Assembly (NCBI RefSeq): GCF_900100495.1
Contig: NZ_FNCT01000003.1
Span: 466,367-530,366 of the forward strand
Length of the DNA stretch: 64,000 bases
Direction: 5' to 3'
Origin: Pseudomonas benzenivorans
GTDB lineage: Bacteria > Pseudomonadota > Gammaproteobacteria > Pseudomonadales > Pseudomonadaceae
Shown here: positions 40,313 to 49,749 of the stretch, piece after piece
How positions within the stretch are numbered: the stretch's first letter is position 1
How the letters are laid out: the number at the start of each line of letters is the position of its first letter
Translations under genes and position numbers: made by a program
The notes under the pieces: model-generated
Seen by the model: the letters and a program-made list of their open reading frames with translations, nothing else
Database searches by the model: none
Told to the model about the DNA's origin: nothing

Positions 40313-41365
40313 GTGATACGCAAACTATTGCTGCTGCTGGAAGGTGCTGTGTTGCTCACCGGCCTGCTCGTGGTCTTTGCCGCCTGGCAGCAACACTCGG
40401 CGTTGGAGCAGCCGCTGAACCTGACTGAAGAGCGCCTGCTCGAGGTGCCCGCTGGCGCCACGCCGGGCGGGGTGCTTAATCGTCTGCAGGGCGAGGGGGT
40501 CTTGCATGATGCATTCTGGTTGCGGCTTTACTGGCGCTTCAATCTCAAGGATCAGCCGCTGCACAGTGGCGAATATCGCCTGACGCCGGATCTCAAGGTG
40601 CGTGACATGCTGGCGCTGTGGTTGCGCGGCGAAGTGCTGCAGTACAGCCTGACCCTGGTCGAAGGCTGGAACTTCCGTCAGGTGCGTGCGGCGCTGGCGC
40701 GTGAAAGCAAGCTCGAGTTGACCCTGACGGAACTGAGCGATGCGCAACTGATGGAGCGCCTGGGCCTGCCGGGCGTCAATCCGGAGGGGCGCTTTTTTCC
40801 GGATACCTATCGTTTCGTGCGTGGGATGAGCGACCGGGATCTGCTCAAGCAGGCTTACGCCCGCTTGGAGCAGGTGCTGGCCGAGGAGTGGCTGGCGCGT
40901 GCCGAAGGCCTGCCGTATAAAGCCCCCTACGAGGCCTTGATCATGGCCTCGCTGATCGAAAAGGAAACCGGGGTGCCCGAGGAGCGCGGGGCGATTGCCG
41001 GAGTGTTCGTGCGTCGCCTGCGCATGGGTATGCGCCTGCAGACCGATCCGACGGTGATCTACGGTCTGGGCGAGCGTTACAATGGCAAATTGTCGCGTAC
41101 CCACCTGCTTGAGCCGACCCCCTACAACACCTATGTGATCGACGGCATGCCGCCGACGCCGATTGCCATGGTCGGACGCGAGGCGATCAATGCGGCGTTG
41201 CATCCGGTGGCGGGCAAGAGCCTGTATTTCGTCGCCCGCGGCGACGGCAGCCATGTATTTTCCGATACCCTCGAAGCGCACAACCGTGCGGTCCGCCAGT
41301 TCCAACTCATTCGCCGCGCGGATTACCGTTCCAGTCCCGCCCCGGTACAGCCAAGCAATCAATAA
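40313..41365 (+). CDS. mltG: Endolytic murein transglycosylase MltG
   Basis: 350 residues from the GTG at 40313. An N-terminal membrane anchor (LLLLLEGAVLLTGLLVVFAA) is followed by a LysM-like region and the YceG catalytic domain. The catalytic Glu is in ASLIEKETGVPEERG, and RLQTDPTVIYGLG and YNTYVIDGMPPTPI are signatures. It cuts nascent glycan strands and is thought to end polymerisation. Confidence 0.95.
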   Translation: MIRKLLLLLEGAVLLTGLLVVFAAWQQHSALEQPLNLTEERLLEVPAGATPGGVLNRLQGEGVLHDAFWLRLYWRFNLKDQPLHSGEYRLTPDLKVRDMLALWLRGEVLQYSLTLVEGWNFRQVRAALARESKLELTLTELSDAQLMERLGLPGVNPEGRFFPDTYRFVRGMSDRDLLKQAYARLEQVLAEEWLARAEGLPYKAPYEALIMASLIEKETGVPEERGAIAGVFVRRLRMGMRLQTDPTVIYGLGERYNGKLSRTHLLEPTPYNTYVIDGMPPTPIAMVGREAINAALHPVAGKSLYFVARGDGSHVFSDTLEAHNRAVRQFQLIRRADYRSSPAPVQPSNQ

Positions 41366-42986
<1,621 letters not shown>

Positions 42987-43023
42987 AATCGGCCATCACG
43001 CAATACGAAACCAGGAATGCCGC

Positions 43024-43380
43024 ATGACTTTGCCACCTAATTTGGGTCCGCGTAATGGCATCTTGTCGCTAACCATCAAGGACAAGTCCGTGCTCTATGC
43101 CGCGTACATGCCCTTTATCAAGAACGGTGGGTTGTTCATCCCGACCAACAAGAGCTACAAGCTCGGTGATGAAGTGTTCATGCTGCTCAACCTGATGGAC
43201 GAGCCGGAAAAGATCCCGGTGGCCGGCAAGGTGGTGTGGATAACCCCCAAGGGGGCGCAGGGCAACCGCGCGGCGGGGGTCGGTGTGCAGTTCAATGACG
43301 GCGACAATACCGCACGCAACAAGATTGAAACCTACCTGGCGGGTGCGCTGAAGTCGGACCGTCCGACCCACACCATGTGA
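43024..43380 (+). CDS. pilZ: Type IV pilus assembly protein PilZ
   Basis: 118 residues, the length of the founding PilZ of P. aeruginosa. The N-terminal RxxxR motif for c-di-GMP is absent, as known for this member, which acts through PilB and FimX rather than by binding the nucleotide. GVGVQFNDGDNTARNKIETYLAG is conserved. It lies downstream of holB with 37 bp between them. Confidence 0.93.
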   Translation: MTLPPNLGPRNGILSLTIKDKSVLYAAYMPFIKNGGLFIPTNKSYKLGDEVFMLLNLMDEPEKIPVAGKVVWITPKGAQGNRAAGVGVQFNDGDNTARNKIETYLAGALKSDRPTHTM

Positions 43381-43448
43381 CCTCCCTTATCTGGGCTCTA
43401 GGGCTCGCGATGCCGCCCGCGGCGCCTGTTCTCAAGTGATTGCTATCC

Positions 43449-44231
43449 ATGCTGGTTGATTCCCACTGTCACCTCGATCGTCTCGACCTGGCCGCGCACA
43501 ATGGTTCTCTCGATGCGGCGCTGGATGCCGCGCGGGCGCGTGGCGTCGGGCATTTCCTCTGCATCGGCGTCAGTGCCGAGAATGCTGCGGCGGTCAAGGG
43601 CCTGGCCGAGCGCTACGCCGATGTCGATTGTTCGGTGGGCGTTCACCCCCTCGACCTGGAGCCGGGTGCTGCGCCGGCGCTGGACTGGTTGCTGGCCGAG
43701 CTGAACCACCCGAATGTGGTGGCGATCGGCGAAACCGGCCTGGACTATCACTACGAGCCGGAAGCGGCCGAGTTGCAGCGGCAGGCCTTCCGCCTGCACC
43801 TGCAGGCGGCCCAGGTCACCGGCAAGCCGGTGATCGTGCACACCCGCGAGGCGCGCGCCGACACCCTGACCTTGCTGCGCGAGGCGGCCTTGCCGCAAGC
43901 CGGTGTGCTGCACTGCTTCACCGAAGACTGGGCGATGGCCAAGGCGGCGCTGGATATCGGCTTCTATATTTCGCTGTCCGGCATCGTCACCTTCCGCAAT
44001 GCCGAGGCGCTGCGCGAAGTCGCCCGCCAGGTGCCGGCCGACCGTTTGCTGGTGGAGACCGACTCGCCCTACCTGGCGCCGGTGCCGCACCGCGGCAAGC
44101 CGAACCTGCCGGAGTATGTGCGCGACGTGGCCGAGTACCTGGCGCTGCTGCGCGGCGTCGGTTTCGAGCAGTTTGCGGAGCAGACCACGGCCAATTTCAA
44201 GCGCTTGTTCCCCCTGGCGCGAGTCGCCTAG
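43449..44231 (+). CDS. tatD: TatD-family metal-dependent deoxyribonuclease
   Basis: 260 residues from the ATG at 43449. The metal-binding motifs are in order: VDSHCHLDRLD, AIGETGLDYHYE, PVIVHTREA, LHCFTEDW and LLVETDSPYLAP. The last codon before the stop reads GCC and the TAG stop is the first three bases of a MITE inverted repeat, so the natural C-terminus may have been changed by that insertion. Confidence 0.93.
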   Translation: MLVDSHCHLDRLDLAAHNGSLDAALDAARARGVGHFLCIGVSAENAAAVKGLAERYADVDCSVGVHPLDLEPGAAPALDWLLAELNHPNVVAIGETGLDYHYEPEAAELQRQAFRLHLQAAQVTGKPVIVHTREARADTLTLLREAALPQAGVLHCFTEDWAMAKAALDIGFYISLSGIVTFRNAEALREVARQVPADRLLVETDSPYLAPVPHRGKPNLPEYVRDVAEYLALLRGVGFEQFAEQTTANFKRLFPLARVA

Positions 44232-44390
44232 CAGGCCGTTGAAAAACGTAGGCGAGGCAGCCGAGGCCAGGCAAAAAACAGGCGAAAAAGCGCAGTTTAC
44301 GAGTTGTAAATGAGCATTTTGACTGGGCTCGCATACGAGCCTGTTTTTAACGACGCATCGGCAACGCAGGTAGGTTTTCAAGGCCTGCTA
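44229..44390. repeat. MITE-like element with about 20-bp terminal inverted repeats
   Basis: The left end TAGCAGGCCGTTGAAAAAC and the complement of the right end, TAGCAGGCCTTGAAAACC, match apart from one- or two-base gaps. The 162-bp interior contains further pairing (AAAAACAGGC near 44270 with GCCTGTTTTT near 44340). No coding sequence is present. I recall similar copies as common in pseudomonads, but their number here cannot be judged from one window. Confidence 0.75.
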
Positions 44391-44427
44391 AAACCTCTCT
44401 GGAGTGGGCGCCGGGAAAATTCCGCGC

Positions 44428-44547
44428 AAAAAAAACCCGGATTCTGGGGGATGAATCCGGGTTAAGACCATTAGGAGTAAATCAAGGTACGCGGTCCACG
44501 GTACCTTGCCTGAAGGGGCACTTGGGGGGAGATGCCGCGCTTCAGTA
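44428..44547 (-). ncRNA. rgsA: RgsA/P16-like small RNA
   Basis: Minus strand. A sigma-S-like -10 (CCAATACT, 44561-44554) would start a transcript near 44547. Within it are a strong hairpin (CAAGGTACC/GTACCTTG) and a final stem AACCCGGATTC/GAATCCGGGTT followed by T8 at 44435-44428, giving about 120 nt. Size, terminator shape and position beside tatD match the Gac/RpoS-controlled sRNA RgsA (P16) of Pseudomonas as I remember it. The 69-codon reading frame across it has no coding character. Confidence 0.65.
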
Positions 44548-44638
44548 ATCTTGAGTATTGGCGAAGTTTGCTGATCGTCCAGGCTGTTTCGGCTCATTTT
44601 TTAAACAGATTTGGAATACCCGAACGCCTGTTGAGTCC

Positions 44639-45772
44639 TCATCCTGTTGCCAACTGGTGTAGCACCTGCAGTGTCTCCTCTATCACCCGCGCTTCGCTGT
44701 AGAAGTGTGGCGACAAGCGGATGCCGCCACCGCGTTGGGCGCAAATCACCTGCTCGTCCCTGAGCCGTTGAAAGAGAACTCGATTGTCCCAGCCCGCCAG
44801 GCTGAAGGTGACGATACCGGCACGCCGCCCTGGCTCGCGCGGGCTGTGCAGGCTGACTCCGGGAATGCGAGCCAGGCCATCGAGCAGCCATTGCACGCGC
44901 TCCTGCAGCGCCTTGCCCACCTCGACCAAGCCCACCTCTTCGAGCAGCGACAGGCTGGCCTCCAGGGCCATGGCGCCGAGCATATTCGGGCTGCCGCATT
45001 CGAAACGCCGGGCGCTCCGGGCTATGTGCCACTCCTGGCGCTGAAAATCACCGGTGTCTTCCAGCATGTGCCAGCCGTATTCGTGCAGTTTCAGTTGCTC
45101 GCACAGGTCACTGCGGCAGTAGAACGCGCCCAGCCCCTCCGGACCGAGCAGCCATTTGTGCCCATCGGCCATGGCGAAGGCGCACTGGCAGGCCTGGGCA
45201 TCGAAGGGCAGGGCGCCCAGTTGCTGGATCGCGTCGACGCAGAACATCACGCCGCGTTGGCGGCAGCCGTCGCCCAGGCGCTGCAGGTCCAGGCGCAGGC
45301 CACTGGCGTATTGCACCGCACTGATCGACATCAGCCGGGTGCGCGGCCCGCAGGCGTCGAGCAGGTTGGCTTCCGCATCGCCTTGCTGCAGGTTGACCTG
45401 CCGCACTTCGACACCCAGGGGTTTGAGCGCTTCCCAGACCACCCGGTTGGAGGGGAACTCCTCGTCGCTGATCAGCACCTGATCGCCCGCCTGCCAGTCG
45501 AGGCCGAAGGCGACGAATGACAGCGCCTCCGAGGTGTTCTTTACTAGTGCGATGTCGGCGCTGGAGGGAGCGTTGAGCAGGCGTTGCAGGCGCTCGCGCA
45601 GGCGGCTCTCGACCACTAGCCAGTCGGCGTAGTCGCGCGCGCCGCAGCGGGCGTTCTGTTCGGCGAAACGGTTTACGGCGAGCACTGCGCGTCGTGGCCA
45701 GGGCGCGACGGCGGCGTGGTTCAGGTAACGCAGCCCGGGAAGTTGCGGAAACTCGTCATGAATGCCGTACAT
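44639..45772 (-). CDS. Class V aminotransferase / cysteine desulfurase-like PLP enzyme
   Basis: 377 residues from the ATG at 45772 (MYGIHDEFPQLPGLRYLNHAA). It is a fold-type I PLP enzyme: VKNTSEALSFVAFGLDW binds the phosphate, FCVDAIQQLGALPFD holds the PLP Asp, and the Schiff-base Lys is in MADGHKWLLGPEGLG. RRFECGSPN and GGGIRLSPHFYSEARVIEET are typical of the SufS/NifS-like branch. A clear catalytic Cys loop of true desulfurases is not evident, so the substrate is uncertain. It is divergent from the TetR gene with 79 bp between starts. Confidence 0.85.
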   Translation of the reverse strand: MYGIHDEFPQLPGLRYLNHAAVAPWPRRAVLAVNRFAEQNARCGARDYADWLVVESRLRERLQRLLNAPSSADIALVKNTSEALSFVAFGLDWQAGDQVLISDEEFPSNRVVWEALKPLGVEVRQVNLQQGDAEANLLDACGPRTRLMSISAVQYASGLRLDLQRLGDGCRQRGVMFCVDAIQQLGALPFDAQACQCAFAMADGHKWLLGPEGLGAFYCRSDLCEQLKLHEYGWHMLEDTGDFQRQEWHIARSARRFECGSPNMLGAMALEASLSLLEEVGLVEVGKALQERVQWLLDGLARIPGVSLHSPREPGRRAGIVTFSLAGWDNRVLFQRLRDEQVICAQRGGGIRLSPHFYSEARVIEETLQVLHQLATG

Positions 45773-45851
45773 GGTCTGATGATCCGTGCAATTTGGCGCT
45801 AGATAGGCATAATACCCGGCTTCGATTTTCGACCCTTTAGTCCTTTTATAT

Positions 45852-46490
45852 ATGCAGAAAGAACCCCGTAAGGTCCGAGAGTTTCGCCGCCGCGAGCAGG
45901 AAATTCTCGATACCGCGCTGAAACTGTTCCTCGAACAGGGCGAAGACAGCGTAACCGTCGAGATGATCGCTGACGCCGTCGGTATCGGCAAAGGCACCAT
46001 CTACAAGCACTTCAAGTCGAAGGCGGAGATCTACCTGCGCCTGATGCTCGACTACGAGCGCGACTTGAACGAGCTGCTGCATTCGGCCGATGTGGATCGC
46101 GACAAGGAAGCGCTGTCGCGCGCCTACTTTGAATTCCGCATGCGCGACCCGCAGCGCTACCGGTTGTTCGACCGTCTCGAAGAGAAGGTGGTCAAGGGCA
46201 ATCAGGTGCCGGAAATGGTCGAACGGTTGCACAAGATTCGTGCGTCCAACTTCGAGCGACTGACCCAGCTGATCAAGGGCCGCATCGCCGAAGGCAAGCT
46301 GGAAGACGTGCCGCCGTATTTCCACTACTGCGCGGCCTGGGCCTTGGTGCATGGCGCGGTGGCGCTGTACCACTCGCCGTTCTGGAGCAACGTGCTGGAG
46401 GACCAGGAGGGTTTTTTCCAGTTCCTCATGGACATCGGCGTGCGCATGGGCAACAAGCGCAAGCGTGATGTAGAACCCCCCGCGAGTTGA
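45852..46490 (+). CDS. TetR-family transcriptional regulator
   Basis: 212 residues. The N-terminal helix-turn-helix reads EILDTALKLFLEQGEDSVTVEMIADAVGIGK in consecutive parts, then GTIYKHFKSKAEIY. The C-terminal ligand/dimer domain is full length. It matches the position of PA2957 of P. aeruginosa. Divergence from the aminotransferase gene suggests it may control the shared 79-bp promoter region. Confidence 0.92.
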   Translation: MQKEPRKVREFRRREQEILDTALKLFLEQGEDSVTVEMIADAVGIGKGTIYKHFKSKAEIYLRLMLDYERDLNELLHSADVDRDKEALSRAYFEFRMRDPQRYRLFDRLEEKVVKGNQVPEMVERLHKIRASNFERLTQLIKGRIAEGKLEDVPPYFHYCAAWALVHGAVALYHSPFWSNVLEDQEGFFQFLMDIGVRMGNKRKRDVEPPAS

Positions 46491-46580
46491 CGTTATTCGG
46501 CTGGTTTATAGCGCCTGCAGCGCATGTGCTAGTGGCATTTGCAGCGATATACTCCGAGCTATCAACCGCCGGAGCCTTTC

Positions 46581-47549
46581 ATGATCGTCGATCGCCAAGG
46601 CAGACGTTTTCGCAACCTGCGCATCAGTCTGACAGCCGCCTGCAACTATGCCTGCACCTACTGCGTACCGGACGGTAAGCGTCTGGTCGCGGCCCAGGAT
46701 GAGCTGTCCGCCGAGGCCATGGTGCGCGCGGTGGGCTACCTGATCGAGGCGGCTGGTATCGAGCGCCTGCGCATCACCGGCGGCGAGCCCCTGGTCAGTC
46801 CGAAGCTGGAGGTGTTTCTCCGGGAAGTCAGTCGGTTCGGTCTGGCCGACATCAGCTTGACCACCAACGGCCAGTTGCTCTCGCGCAAGCTGCCATTGCT
46901 GCTGGACAGTGGCATTCGCCGCCTCAACGTGTCCCTGGATACTCTCGATGCCGACGCTTTCCGCAGCATCGCCCGCGGCGGCGATCTGGCGACGGTGCTG
47001 GCTGGGCTGGAGGATGCGCGCGCCGCGGGAGTGAAGATCAAGCTCAATATGGTACCGCTGCGCGGGCGCAACCTCGATCAGGTCCTGCCGTTGCTCGACT
47101 ACTGCCTGGAGCATGGCTTCGAGCTGCGCTTCATCGAGTTGATGCGCATGGGCCACCTGGCGCGCGACGGCAACGGTTTCCTGCAGCAATTCGTCGGTAT
47201 GCCCGAACTGCTGGCGATGATTGGTGAGCATTACGAGTTTACCCAGGCCGATGCGCCGCTGGATGCCACCGCGCTGCGCTATGAAGTCCCGGGGCAAGGC
47301 TTCTTCGGGGTGATCGCCAACGAGAGCGTGCCGTTCTGCCGCACCTGTTCGCGTCTACGCCTGTCTTCGACCGGCTGGTTGCATGGTTGCCTGTCATCGA
47401 GCAATCGTCACTATATCGGCGACCTGCTCGACAAGCCGCGTCACCAGGCCCTGCCGGCCTTGCAGGGGCTGTTGGTCAAGGCGCTTGGCGACAAGCAGGA
47501 GATCGCCTTCTCCGGCGGGGTGACGGTGATGAAGATCATTGGGGGATGA
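46581..47549 (+). CDS. moaA: MoaA-like GTP 3',8-cyclase (radical SAM)
   Basis: 322 residues. The N-terminal [4Fe-4S] motif is CNYACTYC and RITGGEPLVSP binds SAM. The C-terminal second cluster motif CRTCSRLRLSSTGWLHGC is present, and the protein ends in IIGG, the double-Gly tail required by MoaA. It would catalyse the first step of molybdenum cofactor synthesis. No other moa genes are nearby and pseudomonads often have more than one MoaA, so this may be a specialised paralogue. Confidence 0.85.
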   Translation: MIVDRQGRRFRNLRISLTAACNYACTYCVPDGKRLVAAQDELSAEAMVRAVGYLIEAAGIERLRITGGEPLVSPKLEVFLREVSRFGLADISLTTNGQLLSRKLPLLLDSGIRRLNVSLDTLDADAFRSIARGGDLATVLAGLEDARAAGVKIKLNMVPLRGRNLDQVLPLLDYCLEHGFELRFIELMRMGHLARDGNGFLQQFVGMPELLAMIGEHYEFTQADAPLDATALRYEVPGQGFFGVIANESVPFCRTCSRLRLSSTGWLHGCLSSSNRHYIGDLLDKPRHQALPALQGLLVKALGDKQEIAFSGGVTVMKIIGG

Positions 47550-47664
47550 GCGGTGGCGGCTGGCAGGCGGCAAAGGGAGTGAGGAAGGCGCAATGGAGTT
47601 TGCTTCGAGTCAGCCTTGAATCCAGGCTTACCCCGTATCCCGTACCCCTGATTCGGCTGAGATC

Positions 47665-47784
47665 ATGACCGACTTTCCCATTGCCTATATCGAGCCGGTT
47701 TTCCGGCCGCCGAGCGAGGCGCATTCGCTGATCCTGCCGGTGACCAACGGCTGCTCCTGGAATAACTGCAGCTTCTGCGATTAG
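47665..47784 (+). pseudogene. 5' fragment of a radical SAM gene, cut by island insertion
   Basis: Reading from the ATG at 47665 gives 39 residues ending [13 protein letters not shown] and then TAG. This is the N-terminus of a radical SAM protein through its CxxxCxxC cluster motif, where intact relatives continue with Met-Tyr and several hundred further residues. Sequence to the right of 47781 is foreign. The gene lies about 115 bp after moaA. Its 3' part is not in the window. Confidence 0.85.
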
Positions 47785-48193
47785 TTACCCCGAATTGAGC
47801 TCCTATAACTCCCTACTAATTCATCCCGTTTGCAATCTAAGTTCGATTTTTCCAGCTGGCTTGACTTATTTGTGCTTACTCGCCCTGGGGGGAGTTACCC
47901 TAAACAAGTACATAAACGCCAAAAACTCAGTAACCCAATCCCATCAGTTGCTCGCTATGAGTCGAGCGTGCCGTTTTCTTGGCGTTAATCTCGGTCGTAT
48001 CTACGACGCCTGCATGCGTAGCCTTCGCGAGAATCGCCTGCGGGTTGCATGGCCGCAACTTGCCACGAGAGCCTCGTTTACAAAGTCGATGTTCAGTTGA
48101 AGCTCGAACGTTGTCGGCTTAGCTGCGGATACAGGGTGTAGCAGTTTGTCGTTTTCTGTCAGGTCACCTGACGCAAGAAGCCAGACTGTTTTA

Positions 48194-48225
48194 CTCACAG
48201 CTCACAGCTCACAGCTCACAGCTCA
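48194..48225 (+). repeat. Heptanucleotide tandem repeat
   Basis: CTCACAG is repeated 4.6 times without error, upstream of the recombinase operon and outside any gene. Confidence 0.9.
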
Positions 48226-48329
48226 ACCACTGCGCGTTGCTTATGAGTTCTGCGGCTGCTCTCAGTTTGCTTGCTATAACTTCGCGGGGGCACTTTGGCT
48301 TGCACGGCTCAGCATTGCCCTCAGAATCA

Positions 48330-48351
48330 TGGCTCCTCATTTTAGGAGCCA
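48330..48351 (+). promoter_or_regulatory. Hairpin masking the gmtY ribosome binding site
   Basis: TGGCTCCT (48330-48337), loop CATTTT, AGGAGCCA (48344-48351). The right arm contains AGGAG, 6 nt before the gmtY ATG at 48355. In the folded form the ribosome binding site would be paired. Confidence 0.65.
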
Positions 48352-48354
48352 CCC

Positions 48355-49749
48355 ATGGCCACCACTTTCCTGAGCTCACATCGTGAGTTCAGAAGCTTTA
48401 TGGCTGACGCGACTGGCGCGCAGGCAGTACTGCCGGTCATCGTCACCGAGCACGGCGTTTTGGATCAGTTTGCTCGATATATTCACCTGAATCGGCAGAT
48501 GAGCCGTTCATGGCAGGACTCTGCGGTATTCGCGGTACAGTTGCTGCTGGAATATATGGAGGCCAATCAGAGGTTCTACGACTCGCCAAGGGCACTGTTC
48601 GCGGCTTTCTCTAACGCGCTGTACACCGGCACAGTCTCGAATACTTGCGACCCATCTGACCTATGGTGGCAGCCGAGGCAACCTGATGATGCCAGCAAGT
48701 TGATCGGCCACATCACCAAGTTCAGCGATTGGCTGGCGATAATCAATGAAGACGCCAACCTTCAACTTAATCCCTGGCGGCAAGCGACTAGGCATGAGGA
48801 ACGGTTGAATTGGGCTGCCCACTCGCAGCGTAGAGAAAAAGCATTTCTGTCTCACCTTTGGCACTCTAAGCCTCAGCCAAATCATTCTAGAACCGTTCGT
48901 TCAAGGATGCTGCCTATTGAGCGCCAAACTCCTGCAAGTGCATTTCCAGAGGAACATTTCGACTTGCTGATATCTGAGGGTTTCCGCAGGCGCGCACTAG
49001 ACTCACGCGGGTGTACAGACCTTCGCAATATCCTGATTACCTATCTCATGCACTACGGCGGATTGAGGCTGTCCGAGGCGCTGTCGCTGTGGAGCGATGA
49101 CGTTAGTGTAGAGTCGGATGAAGTCATCGTTCGTGTATATCACCCTCAATACGGGCTGGCACCTGGTGCCAAAACCAACCGCGCCGCTTACCTAGAAAGC
49201 CAGTACGGCCTGCAACCCCGAAACCGGTTGGTCAAAGCGACTGACGCGTTGTTTCTCGGTTGGAAGAACGGCCTGATTACCGACCCGCACCGCCGCTGCT
49301 TCGAGGTGTTCTTCTATCCACATGACACCGTTCAGGTTTTTGCCAGCATGTGGCGTGACTATCACCTGAAGCAGCGGGTGAAACCGAAGGTTGGCGAAGA
49401 ACATCCCTACGCTTTTACCAACAAGTACGGCCAGCCGTATTCGCACCGGATGTTTCGCAAGGCTCACAAATTGGGTATTCAGCGAATCGGCTTGGACTAC
49501 GTGAAGATCGAGGGCACAACACCACATGGCCATCGTCATGCCTATGGTCAGCGCCTGGCTCGGGATAGGGTCGAGCCGCTGCTGATCAAGAACGCCATGC
49601 ACCATGCGTCTATCACGTCGAGTCAGACCTACACGCAGGCCACGACGGCGCAGATGCGCCAGAGTCTCCACGATCTGGAGTCGCGGCTGCGGTTGCAGCA
49701 CACAGACGACACCCTAGACCTGCATACGAAGGATTGGCCGTGCCCGTAA
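48355..49749 (+). CDS. gmtY: Gamma-mobile-trio recombinase GmtY (tyrosine recombinase)
   Basis: 464 residues. The C-terminal half is a tyrosine-recombinase catalytic domain. Arg I is in YGGLRLSEALSL, the HxxR box appears as THGHRHAYGQRLA, the next His is in NAMHHASITSS, and the Tyr nucleophile is in QTYTQATTAQM. The N-terminal half (IHLNRQMSRSWQDSAVFAVQLLLEYM) is the likely core-binding domain. Its size, order and overlaps with two further genes match the GmtY-GmtZ-GmtX module of the mobile islands called GMT. It overlaps gmtZ by about 10 bp. Confidence 0.82.
   Translation: MATTFLSSHREFRSFMADATGAQAVLPVIVTEHGVLDQFARYIHLNRQMSRSWQDSAVFAVQLLLEYMEANQRFYDSPRALFAAFSNALYTGTVSNTCDPSDLWWQPRQPDDASKLIGHITKFSDWLAIINEDANLQLNPWRQATRHEERLNWAAHSQRREKAFLSHLWHSKPQPNHSRTVRSRMLPIERQTPASAFPEEHFDLLISEGFRRRALDSRGCTDLRNILITYLMHYGGLRLSEALSLWSDDVSVESDEVIVRVYHPQYGLAPGAKTNRAAYLESQYGLQPRNRLVKATDALFLGWKNGLITDPHRRCFEVFFYPHDTVQVFASMWRDYHLKQRVKPKVGEEHPYAFTNKYGQPYSHRMFRKAHKLGIQRIGLDYVKIEGTTPHGHRHAYGQRLARDRVEPLLIKNAMHHASITSSQTYTQATTAQMRQSLHDLESRLRLQHTDDTLDLHTKDWPCP

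Larger units (their letters stand above)
47785..48354. other. Left end of the mobile island, no supported gene
   Basis: This 570-bp stretch is AT-richer than the chromosome to its left. It contains three copies of AGT(T/A)ACCC (47783-47790, 47893-47900, 47929-47936), a heptamer tandem repeat at 48194-48225 and a hairpin at 48330-48351. A 47-codon frame (47957-48100) has no ribosome binding site. These features suit a recombination end and regulatory leader. Confidence 0.5.

Noticed and set aside
44388..44597. A 69-codon minus-strand frame downstream of the aminotransferase
   Set aside because: It spans a predicted sRNA with hairpins and a terminator, has no ribosome binding site, and reads through the terminator.
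47795..48100. A 101-codon frame at the island's left end
   Set aside because: It starts at a non-ATG codon without a Shine-Dalgarno, and its composition differs from the neighbouring genes; more likely non-coding end DNA.
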